55,241 bases of DNA from the IMG/VR virus record IMGVR_UViG_3300032282_001003, positions 1 through 55,241 of that record, one strand, 5' to 3'. The DNA comes from a virus. The notes beneath the pieces are model-generated. The model searched no databases, had not been told where the DNA came from, and saw only the letters and a program-made list of their open reading frames with translations. The translations under genes were made by a program, and so were the position numbers. How positions within the stretch are numbered: position 1 is the stretch's first letter; each line of letters opens with the position of its first letter. Shown piece after piece: positions 14,769 through 22,615 of the stretch.

Positions 14769-15195
14769 AATCCTTCTGCCACCGGGCATTGTTTTGCCTC
14801 AGCACATCCAACCAGCGGAGACGCCGGACGAGGATGCCAGTGAAGAAACCAAAGCCGCCGCGCTACCTACCCCCACGGGCTGGAAGCTATTGTGCGTAGT
14901 ACCTGAAGTCGAGCAAAAGATTGCCGGTACGACCCTTGATCTCGTGAGAGATACAGCAAGTATGCGCCAAGAAGAACACGCCACCACGGTGTTGTTTGTA
15001 TTGCGTGTAGGCCCCGATGCGTACAAAGACACTGCCAAGTTCCCCACAGGAGCATGGTGCAAGGAAGGTGACTTTGTGCTGGTGCGTACGTACTCTGGTA
15101 CGCGCTTTAAGATTTTTGGGAAAGAGTTCCGTCTCATCAACGACGACCAAGTTGATGCTGTTGTGCAAGACCCTCGTGGGCTGACCCGCGTTTGA
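14761..15195 (+). CDS. GroES-like co-chaperonin
   Basis: The protein has 144 residues. From residue 40 it follows the GroES fold: GWKLLCVVPEVEQKIAG (first strand and start of the mobile loop), VLRVGPDAY, KFPTGAWCKEGDFVLV (the GD turn), GTRFKIFGKEFRLIND and a final DAVVQD helix/strand. It is therefore likely to cap host GroEL and help fold the capsid protein, as T4 gp31 does. Residues 1-38 are an extra acidic, proline-rich tail. The ATG at 14761 is chosen because it overlaps the preceding stop; the in-frame upstream start lies inside that gene. Confidence 0.82.
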   Translation: MSEILLPPGIVLPQHIQPAETPDEDASEETKAAALPTPTGWKLLCVVPEVEQKIAGTTLDLVRDTASMRQEEHATTVLFVLRVGPDAYKDTAKFPTGAWCKEGDFVLVRTYSGTRFKIFGKEFRLINDDQVDAVVQDPRGLTRV

Positions 15196-15205
15196 AGGAG
15201 TAAAT

Positions 15206-16159
15206 ATGGCTGACGAATTTAAGTTCCCAGACGAACTGGAAGACGAAAAGAAAATCGACATTGAAATTGAAGGCGAAGGCGATGTCGAAATTGAAATCGA
15301 AGACGACACACCTGAACGTGACCGGGGCCGCAAACCCTTGGATCGGGAAGTTGCTGATCCGACCGACGAAGAAATTGAGTCTTACTCCGACAAGGTAAAG
15401 AACCGCATCAAGGAGCTTACCCATGCGCGCCACGACGAGCGCCGCAACAAGGAAGCCGTCCTGCGTGAAAAGCAGGAACTTGAGCGTTTTGCACAGCAGT
15501 TGATCGCAGAGAACAAGAGTCTCAAGAGCAACGTACACAAGGGGCAGGAGGCTGTCATTGCCGGTGCGCAGCAACGCGCTGACACCGAGCTTGAAATAGC
15601 CCGCCGCGAACTCAAGGCAGCACAGGAAGCGTTCGACACGGACGCCATCCTCAAGGCCCAAGAAGCGGTAATGGACGCCAAAATCCGGGTGGAACAGATT
15701 AAAAATTTCCGCCCAGCCCCTTTACAACAGGAAGAATTTGAGGTACAAACGCCACAAATCCAATCAAAAGCGCCCCCACCGGACGAAAAATCCCTGCGCT
15801 GGCAGGCAAAAAACCAGTGGTTTGGGGTGGACGGTTTTGAGGAATACACCAGCTACGCACTAGGGCTGCACAAAAAGCTAGTTCAAAACGGGGTTGATCC
15901 CCGCACTGATGAGTACTACGAGAAATTAGATTCTCGCCTTAAGTCAACGTTCCCTGAATTGTTCGGTGGGACTAAAGACAAGCCTACGTCCGGTGAGGTT
16001 TCCAAACGACCTACTACCGTGGTTGCTTCTGCCGCTCGTTCAACGAGTGCAGGAAAGATCAAGCTAACGAACACGCAAGTGGCGTTGGCGAAGAAATTCG
16101 GTTTAACCCCACAGCAATATGCTGTTCAAGTAGCTCGATTGGAGAATCAAAATGGCTGA
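15206..16159 (+). CDS. capsid scaffolding protein
   Basis: The 317-residue, highly charged helical protein lies between portal and capsid genes. The acidic N-terminus (IDIEIEGEGDVEIEIEDD) is followed by a long coiled coil (about residues 60-170, SDKVKNRIKELTHARHDERR and onward), a proline/glutamine hinge and a basic C-terminus that would contact the capsid protein. This layout is typical of scaffolds that shape the procapsid and leave during maturation. It overlaps the next gene by eight bases. Confidence 0.85.
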   Translation: MADEFKFPDELEDEKKIDIEIEGEGDVEIEIEDDTPERDRGRKPLDREVADPTDEEIESYSDKVKNRIKELTHARHDERRNKEAVLREKQELERFAQQLIAENKSLKSNVHKGQEAVIAGAQQRADTELEIARRELKAAQEAFDTDAILKAQEAVMDAKIRVEQIKNFRPAPLQQEEFEVQTPQIQSKAPPPDEKSLRWQAKNQWFGVDGFEEYTSYALGLHKKLVQNGVDPRTDEYYEKLDSRLKSTFPELFGGTKDKPTSGEVSKRPTTVVASAARSTSAGKIKLTNTQVALAKKFGLTPQQYAVQVARLENQNG

Positions 16160-16616
16160 AGTGCAAACCCGTACAAATCGTGACCTAGCGACACGCGAAA
16201 AAACTGCTCGATATGTTTACACGCCCTCAAGCGCCCTGCCTGACCCGACACCTGAACCCGGATACACGTATCGCTGGGTAGCGTCCGCCCTACTGGGTGA
16301 CGAAAAGGTGATGATGACCAACGTGTCGCGGAAGTTCCGTGACGGCTGGACTCCGGTTAAAGCAGAGGATCATCCTGAGTTGATGCTGGCTGGAAATGCT
16401 AAGACCGGTAACGTGGAAATTGGTGGACTCATGCTCTGCAAGATGCCAACCGAAAAAGCCCGTGCCCGTGACGAGTACTTTGAAGACCAAGCACGCAACC
16501 AGATGGAGTCGGTGGATAACCATTTCATGCGAAATAATGACCCGAGAATGCCGTTGTTTGCAGACCGCAAGTCTTCTTCAACACGCGGATCGGGATTCGG
16601 TTCTGGTTCAAAGTAA
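16152..16616 (+). CDS. conserved head-region protein
   Basis: The 154-residue protein sits between scaffold and capsid genes, a conserved position in related podoviruses. The body contains YRWVASALLGDEK and NVSRKFRDGWTPVKAEDHPE, patterns seen in phage proteins of this position, and it ends in a Ser/Gly-rich tail (SSSTRGSGFGSGSK). A role in head assembly is likely, but the mechanism is unknown. Confidence 0.75.
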   Translation: MAEVQTRTNRDLATREKTARYVYTPSSALPDPTPEPGYTYRWVASALLGDEKVMMTNVSRKFRDGWTPVKAEDHPELMLAGNAKTGNVEIGGLMLCKMPTEKARARDEYFEDQARNQMESVDNHFMRNNDPRMPLFADRKSSSTRGSGFGSGSK

Positions 16617-16628
16617 TTAGGAGTTTTT

Positions 16629-17213
16629 ATGTCAACTGTGCAAGCCCCTTACGGCCTACGTGCCGTAAATGAGTTGGGTGGTCTGCCGTACGCCGGTAGC
16701 ACCCGTACTTTTCTAATCAACCCCGCTGGTTCAGCGGCCAACATGTACAACGGTACTGTGGTGGCTGTCGATACCTCGGGCTATCTGGTTCCCGTAACCA
16801 ACGTCGGCAGTAACGCTGACCCCTTCCCCGCTGGCGTTGTCGGCGTGTTTGTGGGTTGCTCGTACGTCAACGCTCAAGGCCAACAAATCTACGCTCAGTA
16901 CTACCCCACCGGTACCACTGGCGTTGTGACGGCTTATGTTGTGGATGACGACCGCGCCGTGTTCCAAGTGCAGGCCAACGGCTCTCTGGGCCAGACCGCT
17001 CTGGGCGCGAACGTGGTGTTTGCTGCTGCGCAAACCGGCTCGACCTCGACTGGCAATTCGACCACTGCTGTGAGCACCACGCTTGCTGCAACGGCCACGA
17101 TCGCCTTCAAGGTTGTTGGTTTTGCTTCTGGCCCCGGCGACGCGTATACCGATCTGCTGGTTAAGTTCAACGTGGGTTCACATGCCTACAATACCGGCCT
17201 TGGCGTCGCGTAA
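16629..17213 (+). CDS. capsid decoration-like protein
   Basis: The 194-residue beta-rich protein is Gly/Ala/Thr/Val-rich, with few charges. It starts MSTVQAPYGLRAVNELGGLP and lies directly before the major capsid gene. Small beta-sandwich proteins beside the capsid gene commonly decorate or stabilise the head, which is the most likely role. A good SD (AGGAG) precedes the ATG. Confidence 0.65.
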   Translation: MSTVQAPYGLRAVNELGGLPYAGSTRTFLINPAGSAANMYNGTVVAVDTSGYLVPVTNVGSNADPFPAGVVGVFVGCSYVNAQGQQIYAQYYPTGTTGVVTAYVVDDDRAVFQVQANGSLGQTALGANVVFAAAQTGSTSTGNSTTAVSTTLAATATIAFKVVGFASGPGDAYTDLLVKFNVGSHAYNTGLGVA

Positions 17214-17229
17214 TAAGGAGTAATTCAAA

Positions 17230-18159
17230 ATGGCTATTTCACGCGCACAACTACTTAAAGAACTGCTCCCCGGTCTGAACGCTTTGTTCGGTATGGAGTA
17301 TGCTCGTTACGGCGAAGAGCACAAGGAAATCTATGAGACCGAGAAATCGGAGCGTAGCTTTGAAGAAGAAACCAAGCTTGCTGGTTTCGGTGCTGCTCCC
17401 GTTAAAAACGAGGGTCAAGCAATTGCGTATGACAATGCGCAAGAAGCTTTCACCGCACGCTACAACCACGAAACCATCGCCTTGGGCTTCTCGATCACCG
17501 AAGAAGCTGTGGAAGACAACCTGTATGACAGTCTGTCTGCTCGCTACACCAAGTCGCTGGCCCGTGCTATGGCGTACACCAAACAAGTTAAAGCCGCCTC
17601 CGTTATCAACAACGGTTTCAGCGGTTCGTACTTGGGCGGTGACGGTGTGTCCCTGTTCGGTGTGAACTCTTCCAGCAGCCAAGTGGGCCACCCACTGGTT
17701 GGCGGCGGTGTTAACCAGAACGCTCCTGCCACCGCTGTGGACTTGAACGAAACCTCGTTGGAAAATGCTGTGATCCAGATCGCTGCATGGACTGATGAGC
17801 GCGGTCTGTTGATCGCCGCCAAGCCCCGCAAGATGTTGGTTCCTCCGTCGCTGATGTTCGTTGCCAAGCGTTTGCTGGACACCGAACTGCGCGTTGGTAC
17901 GAACGACAACGACATCAACGCACTGAAGCAGATGGGCGCAATCCCTGAAGGCTACACCGTTAACCACTTCTTGACCGACACCAACGGCTGGTACCTGATT
18001 ACCGACGTTCCCAACGGCATGAAGCACTTCGAGCGTATCGCCCTGCAAAACAGCATGGACGGCGACTTCGATACCGGTAACGTGCGTTACAAGGCTCGTG
18101 AGCGTTACAGCTTCGGCTGGTCTGACCCTCTGGGCATGTGGGGTTCCGCTGGAGCCTAA
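17230..18159 (+). CDS. major capsid protein
   Basis: The protein has 309 residues. An N-terminal helical arm, an EEETKLAGFGAAPVKNEGQA loop, a segment rich in Asn/Gly (SGSYLGGDGVSLFG), a conserved KPRKMLVPPSLMFVAKRLL spine-helix region and a closing RYKARERYSFGWSDP strand match HK97-fold capsid proteins of podoviruses. It follows scaffold and decoration genes and is followed by a strong terminator at 18198, as expected for a highly expressed gene. The SD is TAAGGAG. Confidence 0.92.
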   Translation: MAISRAQLLKELLPGLNALFGMEYARYGEEHKEIYETEKSERSFEEETKLAGFGAAPVKNEGQAIAYDNAQEAFTARYNHETIALGFSITEEAVEDNLYDSLSARYTKSLARAMAYTKQVKAASVINNGFSGSYLGGDGVSLFGVNSSSSQVGHPLVGGGVNQNAPATAVDLNETSLENAVIQIAAWTDERGLLIAAKPRKMLVPPSLMFVAKRLLDTELRVGTNDNDINALKQMGAIPEGYTVNHFLTDTNGWYLITDVPNGMKHFERIALQNSMDGDFDTGNVRYKARERYSFGWSDPLGMWGSAGA

Positions 18160-18197
18160 TCGGACTCAGTAAGGTAGAGGTGACTGGCCTGCCACTA

Positions 18198-18220
18198 GGG
18201 CCCCTTCGGGGGCCCTTTTT
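18198..18220 (+). terminator. strong terminator after the capsid gene
   Basis: GGGCCCC, loop TTCG, GGGGCCC, then TTTTT. A 7-bp all-GC stem with a stable UUCG loop and a U-run follows the capsid gene stop by 38 bases. Confidence 0.88.
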
Positions 18221-18225
18221 ATTTA

Positions 18226-18254
18226 TTGCACAACCCGCAAAACCGTGATATATT
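18226..18254 (+). promoter_or_regulatory. internal rightward promoter
   Basis: TTGCAC (18226-18231), a 17-bp spacer and TATATT (18249-18254) lie right after the capsid terminator. They would restart transcription for the downstream neck and tail genes. The -35 hexamer is identical to that of the candidate promoter at 9853. The remaining leader to 18345 holds only the SD AAGGA. Confidence 0.5.
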
Positions 18255-18345
18255 GCAACCACTCCGGGGTTCCCGGTGCATCAAACTGACCCGGCAGACG
18301 ACATACCGATTGATGCACTGATCTTGTATGTAAGGATAATTTATC

Positions 18346-18813
18346 ATGGCAGTTTCTACCACCCAGAGTATTTGGCGTTCTGGCGGCGGCGATCAAACTC
18401 GCGCTGCGTACTGCGGTTCCGGCGTCATGGCCGCGACTTTCTACATCCCCGCTGCTGGCACCGCTGGCAACGTGCAGGCTTCTGCAACCAACACCGCCCG
18501 TGTTGTTTTGCCTGCTGGCGCAGTTCCCCTGAACATCATCATCAACGACACCGGCACCGGTCAAATTGATCTGGGCTTCACAGACGGAACCACCCCCTCG
18601 GCAAACGGCCTGCTCAACGACGCTGCCGTGACTGCCATTGCTTCGATTGCTGCTGGAGCCACTGGCTCGGGCGCATCGCTGGGCACCGTGCTGAGCGCAA
18701 CCAAGAACGTGACAATCACCAACGCTGTTGGCGGAACACCGGGCACCGGTACCGTTGGCGGTGTGATCGTGTACTACGTCACCGACCCCTACGCTGGCCA
18801 GCAAAACGTCTAA
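18346..18813 (+). CDS. beta-rich virion protein, 155 residues
   Basis: The neutral, Ala/Gly/Thr-rich protein starts MAVSTTQSIWRSGGGDQTRA and has the low-complexity composition of phage structural proteins. It is separately transcribed from a promoter at 18226 and followed by a terminator-like hairpin. It could be a second decoration or fibre protein. The family is not identified with certainty. Confidence 0.65.
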   Translation: MAVSTTQSIWRSGGGDQTRAAYCGSGVMAATFYIPAAGTAGNVQASATNTARVVLPAGAVPLNIIINDTGTGQIDLGFTDGTTPSANGLLNDAAVTAIASIAAGATGSGASLGTVLSATKNVTITNAVGGTPGTGTVGGVIVYYVTDPYAGQQNV

Positions 18814-18823
18814 TTAATCTTGA

Positions 18824-18843
18824 GGGGGCCTTGAGCCCCCTTT
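18824..18843 (+). terminator. terminator-like hairpin
   Basis: GGGGGC, loop CTTGA, GCCCCC, then TTT. The stem is strong but the U-run is only three bases, so termination may be partial, letting the tail genes be read at a lower level. Confidence 0.6.
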
Positions 18844-18859
18844 GTCAAAGGAGATTGAT

Positions 18860-19351
18860 ATGACGATGCAATATGATGTCAAGTCGTTCCACGTAATGAC
18901 GGGGACGCCTTCGGGTACTACCCAGCGCACGCGCTTAAAAGGTGCTGTTGTTTCCAATAGCGTTTCGGGTACTTCGGCAAACGTGTTTTTTGCAAATAAC
19001 ACATACATCAGTGGGACGTACAACGTTCCCGGCACAACGGTGTGTACAGTCACAACGGCCACGGCACACGGTTTAACCACCGGTGATCGTGTTTGGCTGG
19101 ACTTTACTTCTGGTACATCGACGGACAACGTTTACACTGTCACAGTAACCTCCACGGTGGCATTTACGGTGGCGGTAGCTTCTGCAACAACTAGCGGCAA
19201 TGTGAAAGTCTACACACAAGGTTTGATGGAAGTGGACATTACAAACAGCGTGCCTGTTGCAGTGACTATTCCGGGCGAAGGTATTTTGGCGGCAAACGGT
19301 ATTTTTGTTGGAACGCCAGCAAATATTGCAGCTACGGTGTTCTATGGCTAA
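18860..19351 (+). CDS. beta-rich structural protein, 163 residues
   Basis: The protein is Thr/Val/Ser-rich (TTVCTVTTATAHGLTTGDRV), with the pattern of repetitive beta-structure common in tail-associated proteins. The ATG at 18860 is chosen because AAAGGAG lies nine bases upstream; an in-frame TTG at 18842 is upstream of that SD. It overlaps the next gene by eight bases. The function is unknown. Confidence 0.65.
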   Translation: MTMQYDVKSFHVMTGTPSGTTQRTRLKGAVVSNSVSGTSANVFFANNTYISGTYNVPGTTVCTVTTATAHGLTTGDRVWLDFTSGTSTDNVYTVTVTSTVAFTVAVASATTSGNVKVYTQGLMEVDITNSVPVAVTIPGEGILAANGIFVGTPANIAATVFYG

Positions 19352-19589
19352 GTCGCCCGCATGGACACGCAAAGAAGGCAAGAACCCCAATGGTGGCTTG
19401 AACGCCAAGGGGCGCGCCTCGGCCAAAAAGCAAGGGATGAATTTAAAACCTCCCCAGCCGGAAGGCGGCAGCAGGCGCGACTCCTTTTGCGCAAGGATGT
19501 CTGGGATGAAGAAAAAACTCACCAGCGAGAAGACGGCCAAAGACCCGAATTCCCGTATCAATAAGAGCCTGCGGGCTTGGAACTGCTGA
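19344..19589 (+). CDS. DUF6321-like basic protein
   Basis: The protein has 81 residues, with SPAWTRKEGKNPNGGLNAKG, then KKQGMNLKPPQPEGG, then RRDSFCARMSGMKK, an order matching DUF6321 proteins found in many marine and freshwater phages. It is strongly basic and perhaps nucleic-acid-binding or virion-packaged. It is joined to the upstream gene by an overlap. The start at 19344 begins the conserved part. Confidence 0.75.
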   Translation: MAKSPAWTRKEGKNPNGGLNAKGRASAKKQGMNLKPPQPEGGSRRDSFCARMSGMKKKLTSEKTAKDPNSRINKSLRAWNC

Positions 19590-19596
19590 GGGTAGT

Positions 19597-19785
19597 ATGT
19601 CTGATATTGAGTTGACAGACCGCGAACGCCTGATTGCCAAGGAAGCTGCAAAGCTTGCCCTTGAAGAGTTGTCTTCTGAGTTTTACAAAAAAGTTGGTAA
19701 GACTGTGGTGGACAAAGTTTTGATTGGTCTTGGTGTGCTTGTAGTCGGTTTTGTCCTAGGCAAAGGCTGGATCATCAAGGTCTAA
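19597..19785 (+). CDS. 62-residue single-pass membrane protein
   Basis: An acidic helical N-terminus (MSDIELTDRERLIAKEAAKL) leads to one membrane segment at about residues 39-60 (DKVLIGLGVLVVGFVLGKGW). It lies among small basic virion-region proteins. The function is unknown; it is far from the lysis genes, so a holin role is not favoured. Confidence 0.7.
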   Translation: MSDIELTDRERLIAKEAAKLALEELSSEFYKKVGKTVVDKVLIGLGVLVVGFVLGKGWIIKV

Positions 19786-19786
19786 C

Positions 19787-20320
19787 ATGCCAAGCACCAG
19801 TAAAAAACAACACAACTTCATGGCAGCAGTGGCCAAGAATCCTGCTTTTGCCAAGAAGGTTGGTATCAAACCAAGCGTTGGCGAGGACTTCCTCCAAGCT
19901 GACAAAGGTAGGAAGTTTGGCTCAGGCGGGTATACCCGCCCGGACAGGCAGAAAATCAACAAGCCAAAGACCGCGCACGGGGCTATGGCACTTTTTTCAA
20001 AAGGTGGCGATATGGCTACAAAGAAACTGTTCGGCGGCAAGGAATCCGTGAAGGAAGAACTTGCAGAAGCCAAAGCAATCAAATCTGGGAAGATCACCCC
20101 CATGCAGTACGCTAAAGGTGAAAAATCTGAAGGAGTACACGAGATGAAAAGCATGAAGAAAATGGCTTCCGGTGGCATCACCAACGCCAAAATGTCCCCT
20201 GTCCGCACTGCTGCCCCCAGCCGTGATGGCATCGCATCCAAAGGTAAAACCAAGGGCACGATGGTGACCATGAAGGGTAGCGCTCCTCTGGGTATGAAGC
20301 GCGGCGGCAAAGCCTGCTAA
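19787..20320 (+). CDS. Lys/Gly-rich phage protein with MASGGI motif
   Basis: The protein has 177 residues. The N-terminal part (MPSTSKKQHNFMAAVAKNPA, then KKVGIKPSVGEDF) and a middle part (ATKKLFGGKESVKEELAEAK, then AIKSGKITPMQYAKGE) each look like separate small phage proteins, so this may be a natural fusion of two. The C-terminal third is Lys/Gly/Met-rich with MASGGITNAKMSP and ends KRGGKAC. It is very basic. A role in virion DNA binding or assembly is possible, with no direct evidence. Confidence 0.75.
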   Translation: MPSTSKKQHNFMAAVAKNPAFAKKVGIKPSVGEDFLQADKGRKFGSGGYTRPDRQKINKPKTAHGAMALFSKGGDMATKKLFGGKESVKEELAEAKAIKSGKITPMQYAKGEKSEGVHEMKSMKKMASGGITNAKMSPVRTAAPSRDGIASKGKTKGTMVTMKGSAPLGMKRGGKAC

Positions 20321-20323
20321 ACC

Positions 20324-20485
20324 ATGATGGCCAGCCGAGGGATGGGGGACATCAACCCATCCAAAATGCCCAAAGCCAAGACGATCACCCGCAAGGATGA
20401 TCCGAACAAAGTCACCATGTACAAGCGTGGTGGCGTTGCAACTAAGCGTGCCTGCTACGGCGGCATGATGAAAAGCAAAAAGTAA
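20324..20485 (+). CDS. 53-residue basic protein with KRGG motif
   Basis: The small ORF reads MMASRGMGDINPSKMPKAKT, then a Lys-rich tail containing MYKRGGVATKRACYGG. It follows the previous stop by three bases, and the next gene starts as TAATG. The KRGG and GGM elements repeat those in the neighbouring protein, which supports a real, related gene. Confidence 0.65.
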   Translation: MMASRGMGDINPSKMPKAKTITRKDDPNKVTMYKRGGVATKRACYGGMMKSKK

Positions 20486-20637
20486 TGGCCACCAAACCCG
20501 GCTTGTACGCAAACATTCACGCCAAACAAAAGCGAATAGCTGAAGGTTCGGGCGAGAAGATGCGCAAGGTCGGCAGCAAAGGTGCCCCTATTAAGGCAGA
20601 CTTCGTAAAGTCGGCAAAAACCGCAAGGAAGAAGTGA
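20485..20637 (+). CDS. 50-residue basic phage protein (MATKPGLYANIHAK)
   Basis: The start MATKPGLYANIHAKQKRIAE and the segment GEKMRKVGSKGAP are typical of a small family in environmental phages, usually just upstream of the neck genes. It is joined to both neighbours by TAATG and TGATG overlaps. The function is unknown. Confidence 0.72.
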   Translation: MATKPGLYANIHAKQKRIAEGSGEKMRKVGSKGAPIKADFVKSAKTARKK

Positions 20638-20810
20638 TGGCTGAAAAATGGATTCAGAGCGCGATCAAGAAGCCCGGTGCCCTGCGCTCAGCGCTTGGTG
20701 CCAAAAAAGGCGAGCCGATTCCTGCCAAGAAGTTGGCAGCGGCAGCTAAAAAGCCGGGCAAGATGGGCCAACGTGCACGACTGGCACAAACGCTTAAAGG
20801 TATGAAATGA
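20637..20810 (+). CDS. 57-residue basic phage protein (MAEKWIQSAIKKPGALR)
   Basis: The family pattern MAEKWIQSAIKKPGALRSAL, then KKGEPIPAKKL, then GQRARLAQTLKGMK recurs in environmental podoviruses next to the previous family. It is strongly basic and helical. The stop overlaps the start of the neck adaptor gene as ATGA. Confidence 0.75.
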   Translation: MAEKWIQSAIKKPGALRSALGAKKGEPIPAKKLAAAAKKPGKMGQRARLAQTLKGMK

Positions 20811-21754
20811 CCACATCGGGGCTTACCACTTTTAACCTTGACCTCAACGAAGTAGTTGAGGAAGCGTTTGAGCGGGCGGGCTCCGAACTTCGCACGGGCT
20901 ATGACTTGCGCACGGCCCGTCGGTCGCTTAACTTGTTGTTTGCTGACTGGGCCAACCGTGGCATCAATATGTGGACGTTTGAGCAGCAGACGATCACCCT
21001 TGTAGCAGGACAGCCGACCTATGCGCTACCTGACGACACGGTGGATTTGTTGGAGCATGTCATCCGCACCAACGCCAATGTGACCAACAATCAGGCCGAC
21101 CTGACCATTACGCGTATCAGTGTTTCTACCTACGCCACCATCCCCAACAAGCTGATTCAGGGCCGTCCCATCCAAGTCTGGGTGCAGCGGCTGACTGGAA
21201 GTAGCTCCGTGTTGCCGGGAACCGTGCAGGCAACCATTGGCGCGACGGATACCACGATACCTATCACATCGCTGTCTGGGGTGCCGACAGCCGGATTCAT
21301 CACGATCGGCTCCGAACTGATTGCCTACAACGAGACGACCCCAGCAAGCGGCTCAACGCCCGCATACTTGCTCAACTGCTGCCGTGGGCAGGACGGGACG
21401 ACTGCGGCCAGCCATAGCACTGGGGCGGCAATCTCGCTGAACCAGAAGAACAGCATCACCGTCTGGCCAACACCAGACCCCGGCACGACCTATCAGTTTG
21501 TGTACTGGCGCATGCGCCGCATGTATGACGCTGGCAGTGGCTCCAAGACAATGGACGTGCCGTTTCGCTTCCTGCCCTGCCTTGTTGCAGGACTGGCGTA
21601 TTACGTGGCGCTGAAGGTGCCCGATGGGTTGAATCGCCTTGACGTGCTCAAGTCGCAGTATGACGAGGCATGGCAACTGGCTGCTGGAGAGGATCAAGAG
21701 AAGGCTTCTGTGCGCTTTGTGCCACGGCAGCAGTTCATTGGAAGCGGTACTTAA
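20807..21754 (+). CDS. neck/tail adaptor protein (P22 gp4 or tail-tube-A like)
   Basis: The protein has 315 residues. The N-terminal helices (EVVEEAFERAGSELRTGYDL, ARRSLNLLFADWANRGINMW) are typical of podovirus connector proteins that dock under the portal. A beta domain (about 110-215) is inserted, and the C-terminus has DVPFRFLPCLVAGLAYYVAL, then LKSQYDEAWQLAAGED. It probably forms the ring joining portal and tail. Confidence 0.78.
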   Translation: MTTSGLTTFNLDLNEVVEEAFERAGSELRTGYDLRTARRSLNLLFADWANRGINMWTFEQQTITLVAGQPTYALPDDTVDLLEHVIRTNANVTNNQADLTITRISVSTYATIPNKLIQGRPIQVWVQRLTGSSSVLPGTVQATIGATDTTIPITSLSGVPTAGFITIGSELIAYNETTPASGSTPAYLLNCCRGQDGTTAASHSTGAAISLNQKNSITVWPTPDPGTTYQFVYWRMRRMYDAGSGSKTMDVPFRFLPCLVAGLAYYVALKVPDGLNRLDVLKSQYDEAWQLAAGEDQEKASVRFVPRQQFIGSGT

Positions 21755-22183
21755 ATGGGAAACCGGTTTTCGTCCGGCAAGAACGCCATTGCGGAATGCG
21801 ACCGCTGTGGGTTTCGGTTCAAGCTGCACGAATTACGCAAGGAAATCATCAAGACCAAGAACTACAATCTCTTGGTCTGCCGGATATGCTGGGACCCAGA
21901 CCAGCCCCAGTTGCAACTGGGCATGTACCCGGTGGATGACCCACAAGGGGTGCGCGATCCGCGCCCCGATTTGAGCTACTATCAATCTGGCAACACAGGG
22001 TTGCAGATTGTTTTGACAAACGGCTCCGGCAAAGATGCTGCGGGCTTACCGTCAGAGGGTAGCAGGGTATTCCAGTGGGGCTGGAACCCGGTTGGTGGGT
22101 CGAGAAGTTTTGATGACCCGTTGACGCCAAACTACTTGGTGTTGAACGTGGAAATTGGTACAGTAACGGTGGCAACGACATAA
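21755..22183 (+). CDS. zinc-ribbon protein of the neck cluster
   Basis: The protein has 142 residues with Cys pairs at 15/18 (CDRC) and 42/45 (CRIC), a four-Cys zinc ribbon, followed by a beta-rich part (NYLVLNVEIGTVTV). The combination is common between connector genes of environmental podoviruses, so it is probably structural or an assembly factor. It abuts the previous stop. Confidence 0.75.
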   Translation: MGNRFSSGKNAIAECDRCGFRFKLHELRKEIIKTKNYNLLVCRICWDPDQPQLQLGMYPVDDPQGVRDPRPDLSYYQSGNTGLQIVLTNGSGKDAAGLPSEGSRVFQWGWNPVGGSRSFDDPLTPNYLVLNVEIGTVTVATT

Positions 22184-22193
22184 GGAGTCGATC

Positions 22194-22370
22194 ATGGACA
22201 CGAAGACAGTAAAGAAAATCGCCGACACGGAAGTGAAGGCTCACGAGCGCCGTATGCACCCCGGTGCCAAGAAGATGGCTGCTGGCGGCGTAACTAGCAA
22301 GGCAATGATGCAAATGGGCCGCAATATGGCTCGTGTTGCCAACCAACGCTCTACCGGTCGCGGAGGCTAA
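22194..22370 (+). CDS. 58-residue basic protein with MAAGGV motif
   Basis: MDTKTVKKIADTEVKAHERR at the start is followed by KKMAAGGVTSKAMMQMGRNM. The SD is TAAGGAG. It has the same MA-x-GG-(I/V) element as several other virion-region proteins in this window. The function is unknown. Confidence 0.7.
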   Translation: MDTKTVKKIADTEVKAHERRMHPGAKKMAAGGVTSKAMMQMGRNMARVANQRSTGRGG

Positions 22371-22372
22371 TC

Positions 22373-22615
22373 ATGGCAAAAATCAACAACCTGCCCGCTT
22401 CGGCGTATGCCAAGCCGCACACAATGAGCGGCAAAGCGGTCAAGATTTCCGACAACCCCGGTGGCGTGCCCAACAAAGAGTACCTGCGTAATGCGAACGT
22501 CTCTGTGGCCAACTCGCGCAGCAATGACTACCCCGGCACCAAAACTAGCGGTATCAAGATTCGCGGCACTGGTGCAGCTACCAAAGGTGTGATGGCACGA
22601 GGCCCGATGGCATGA
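22373..22615 (+). CDS. 80-residue small conserved phage protein
   Basis: The basic, Gly/Asn-rich protein (MAKINNLPASAYAKPHTMSG, ending VMARGPMA) lies between the small MAAGGV protein and the second adaptor gene, a conserved order in environmental phages. Its stop overlaps the next start as ATGA. Confidence 0.7.
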   Translation: MAKINNLPASAYAKPHTMSGKAVKISDNPGGVPNKEYLRNANVSVANSRSNDYPGTKTSGIKIRGTGAATKGVMARGPMA

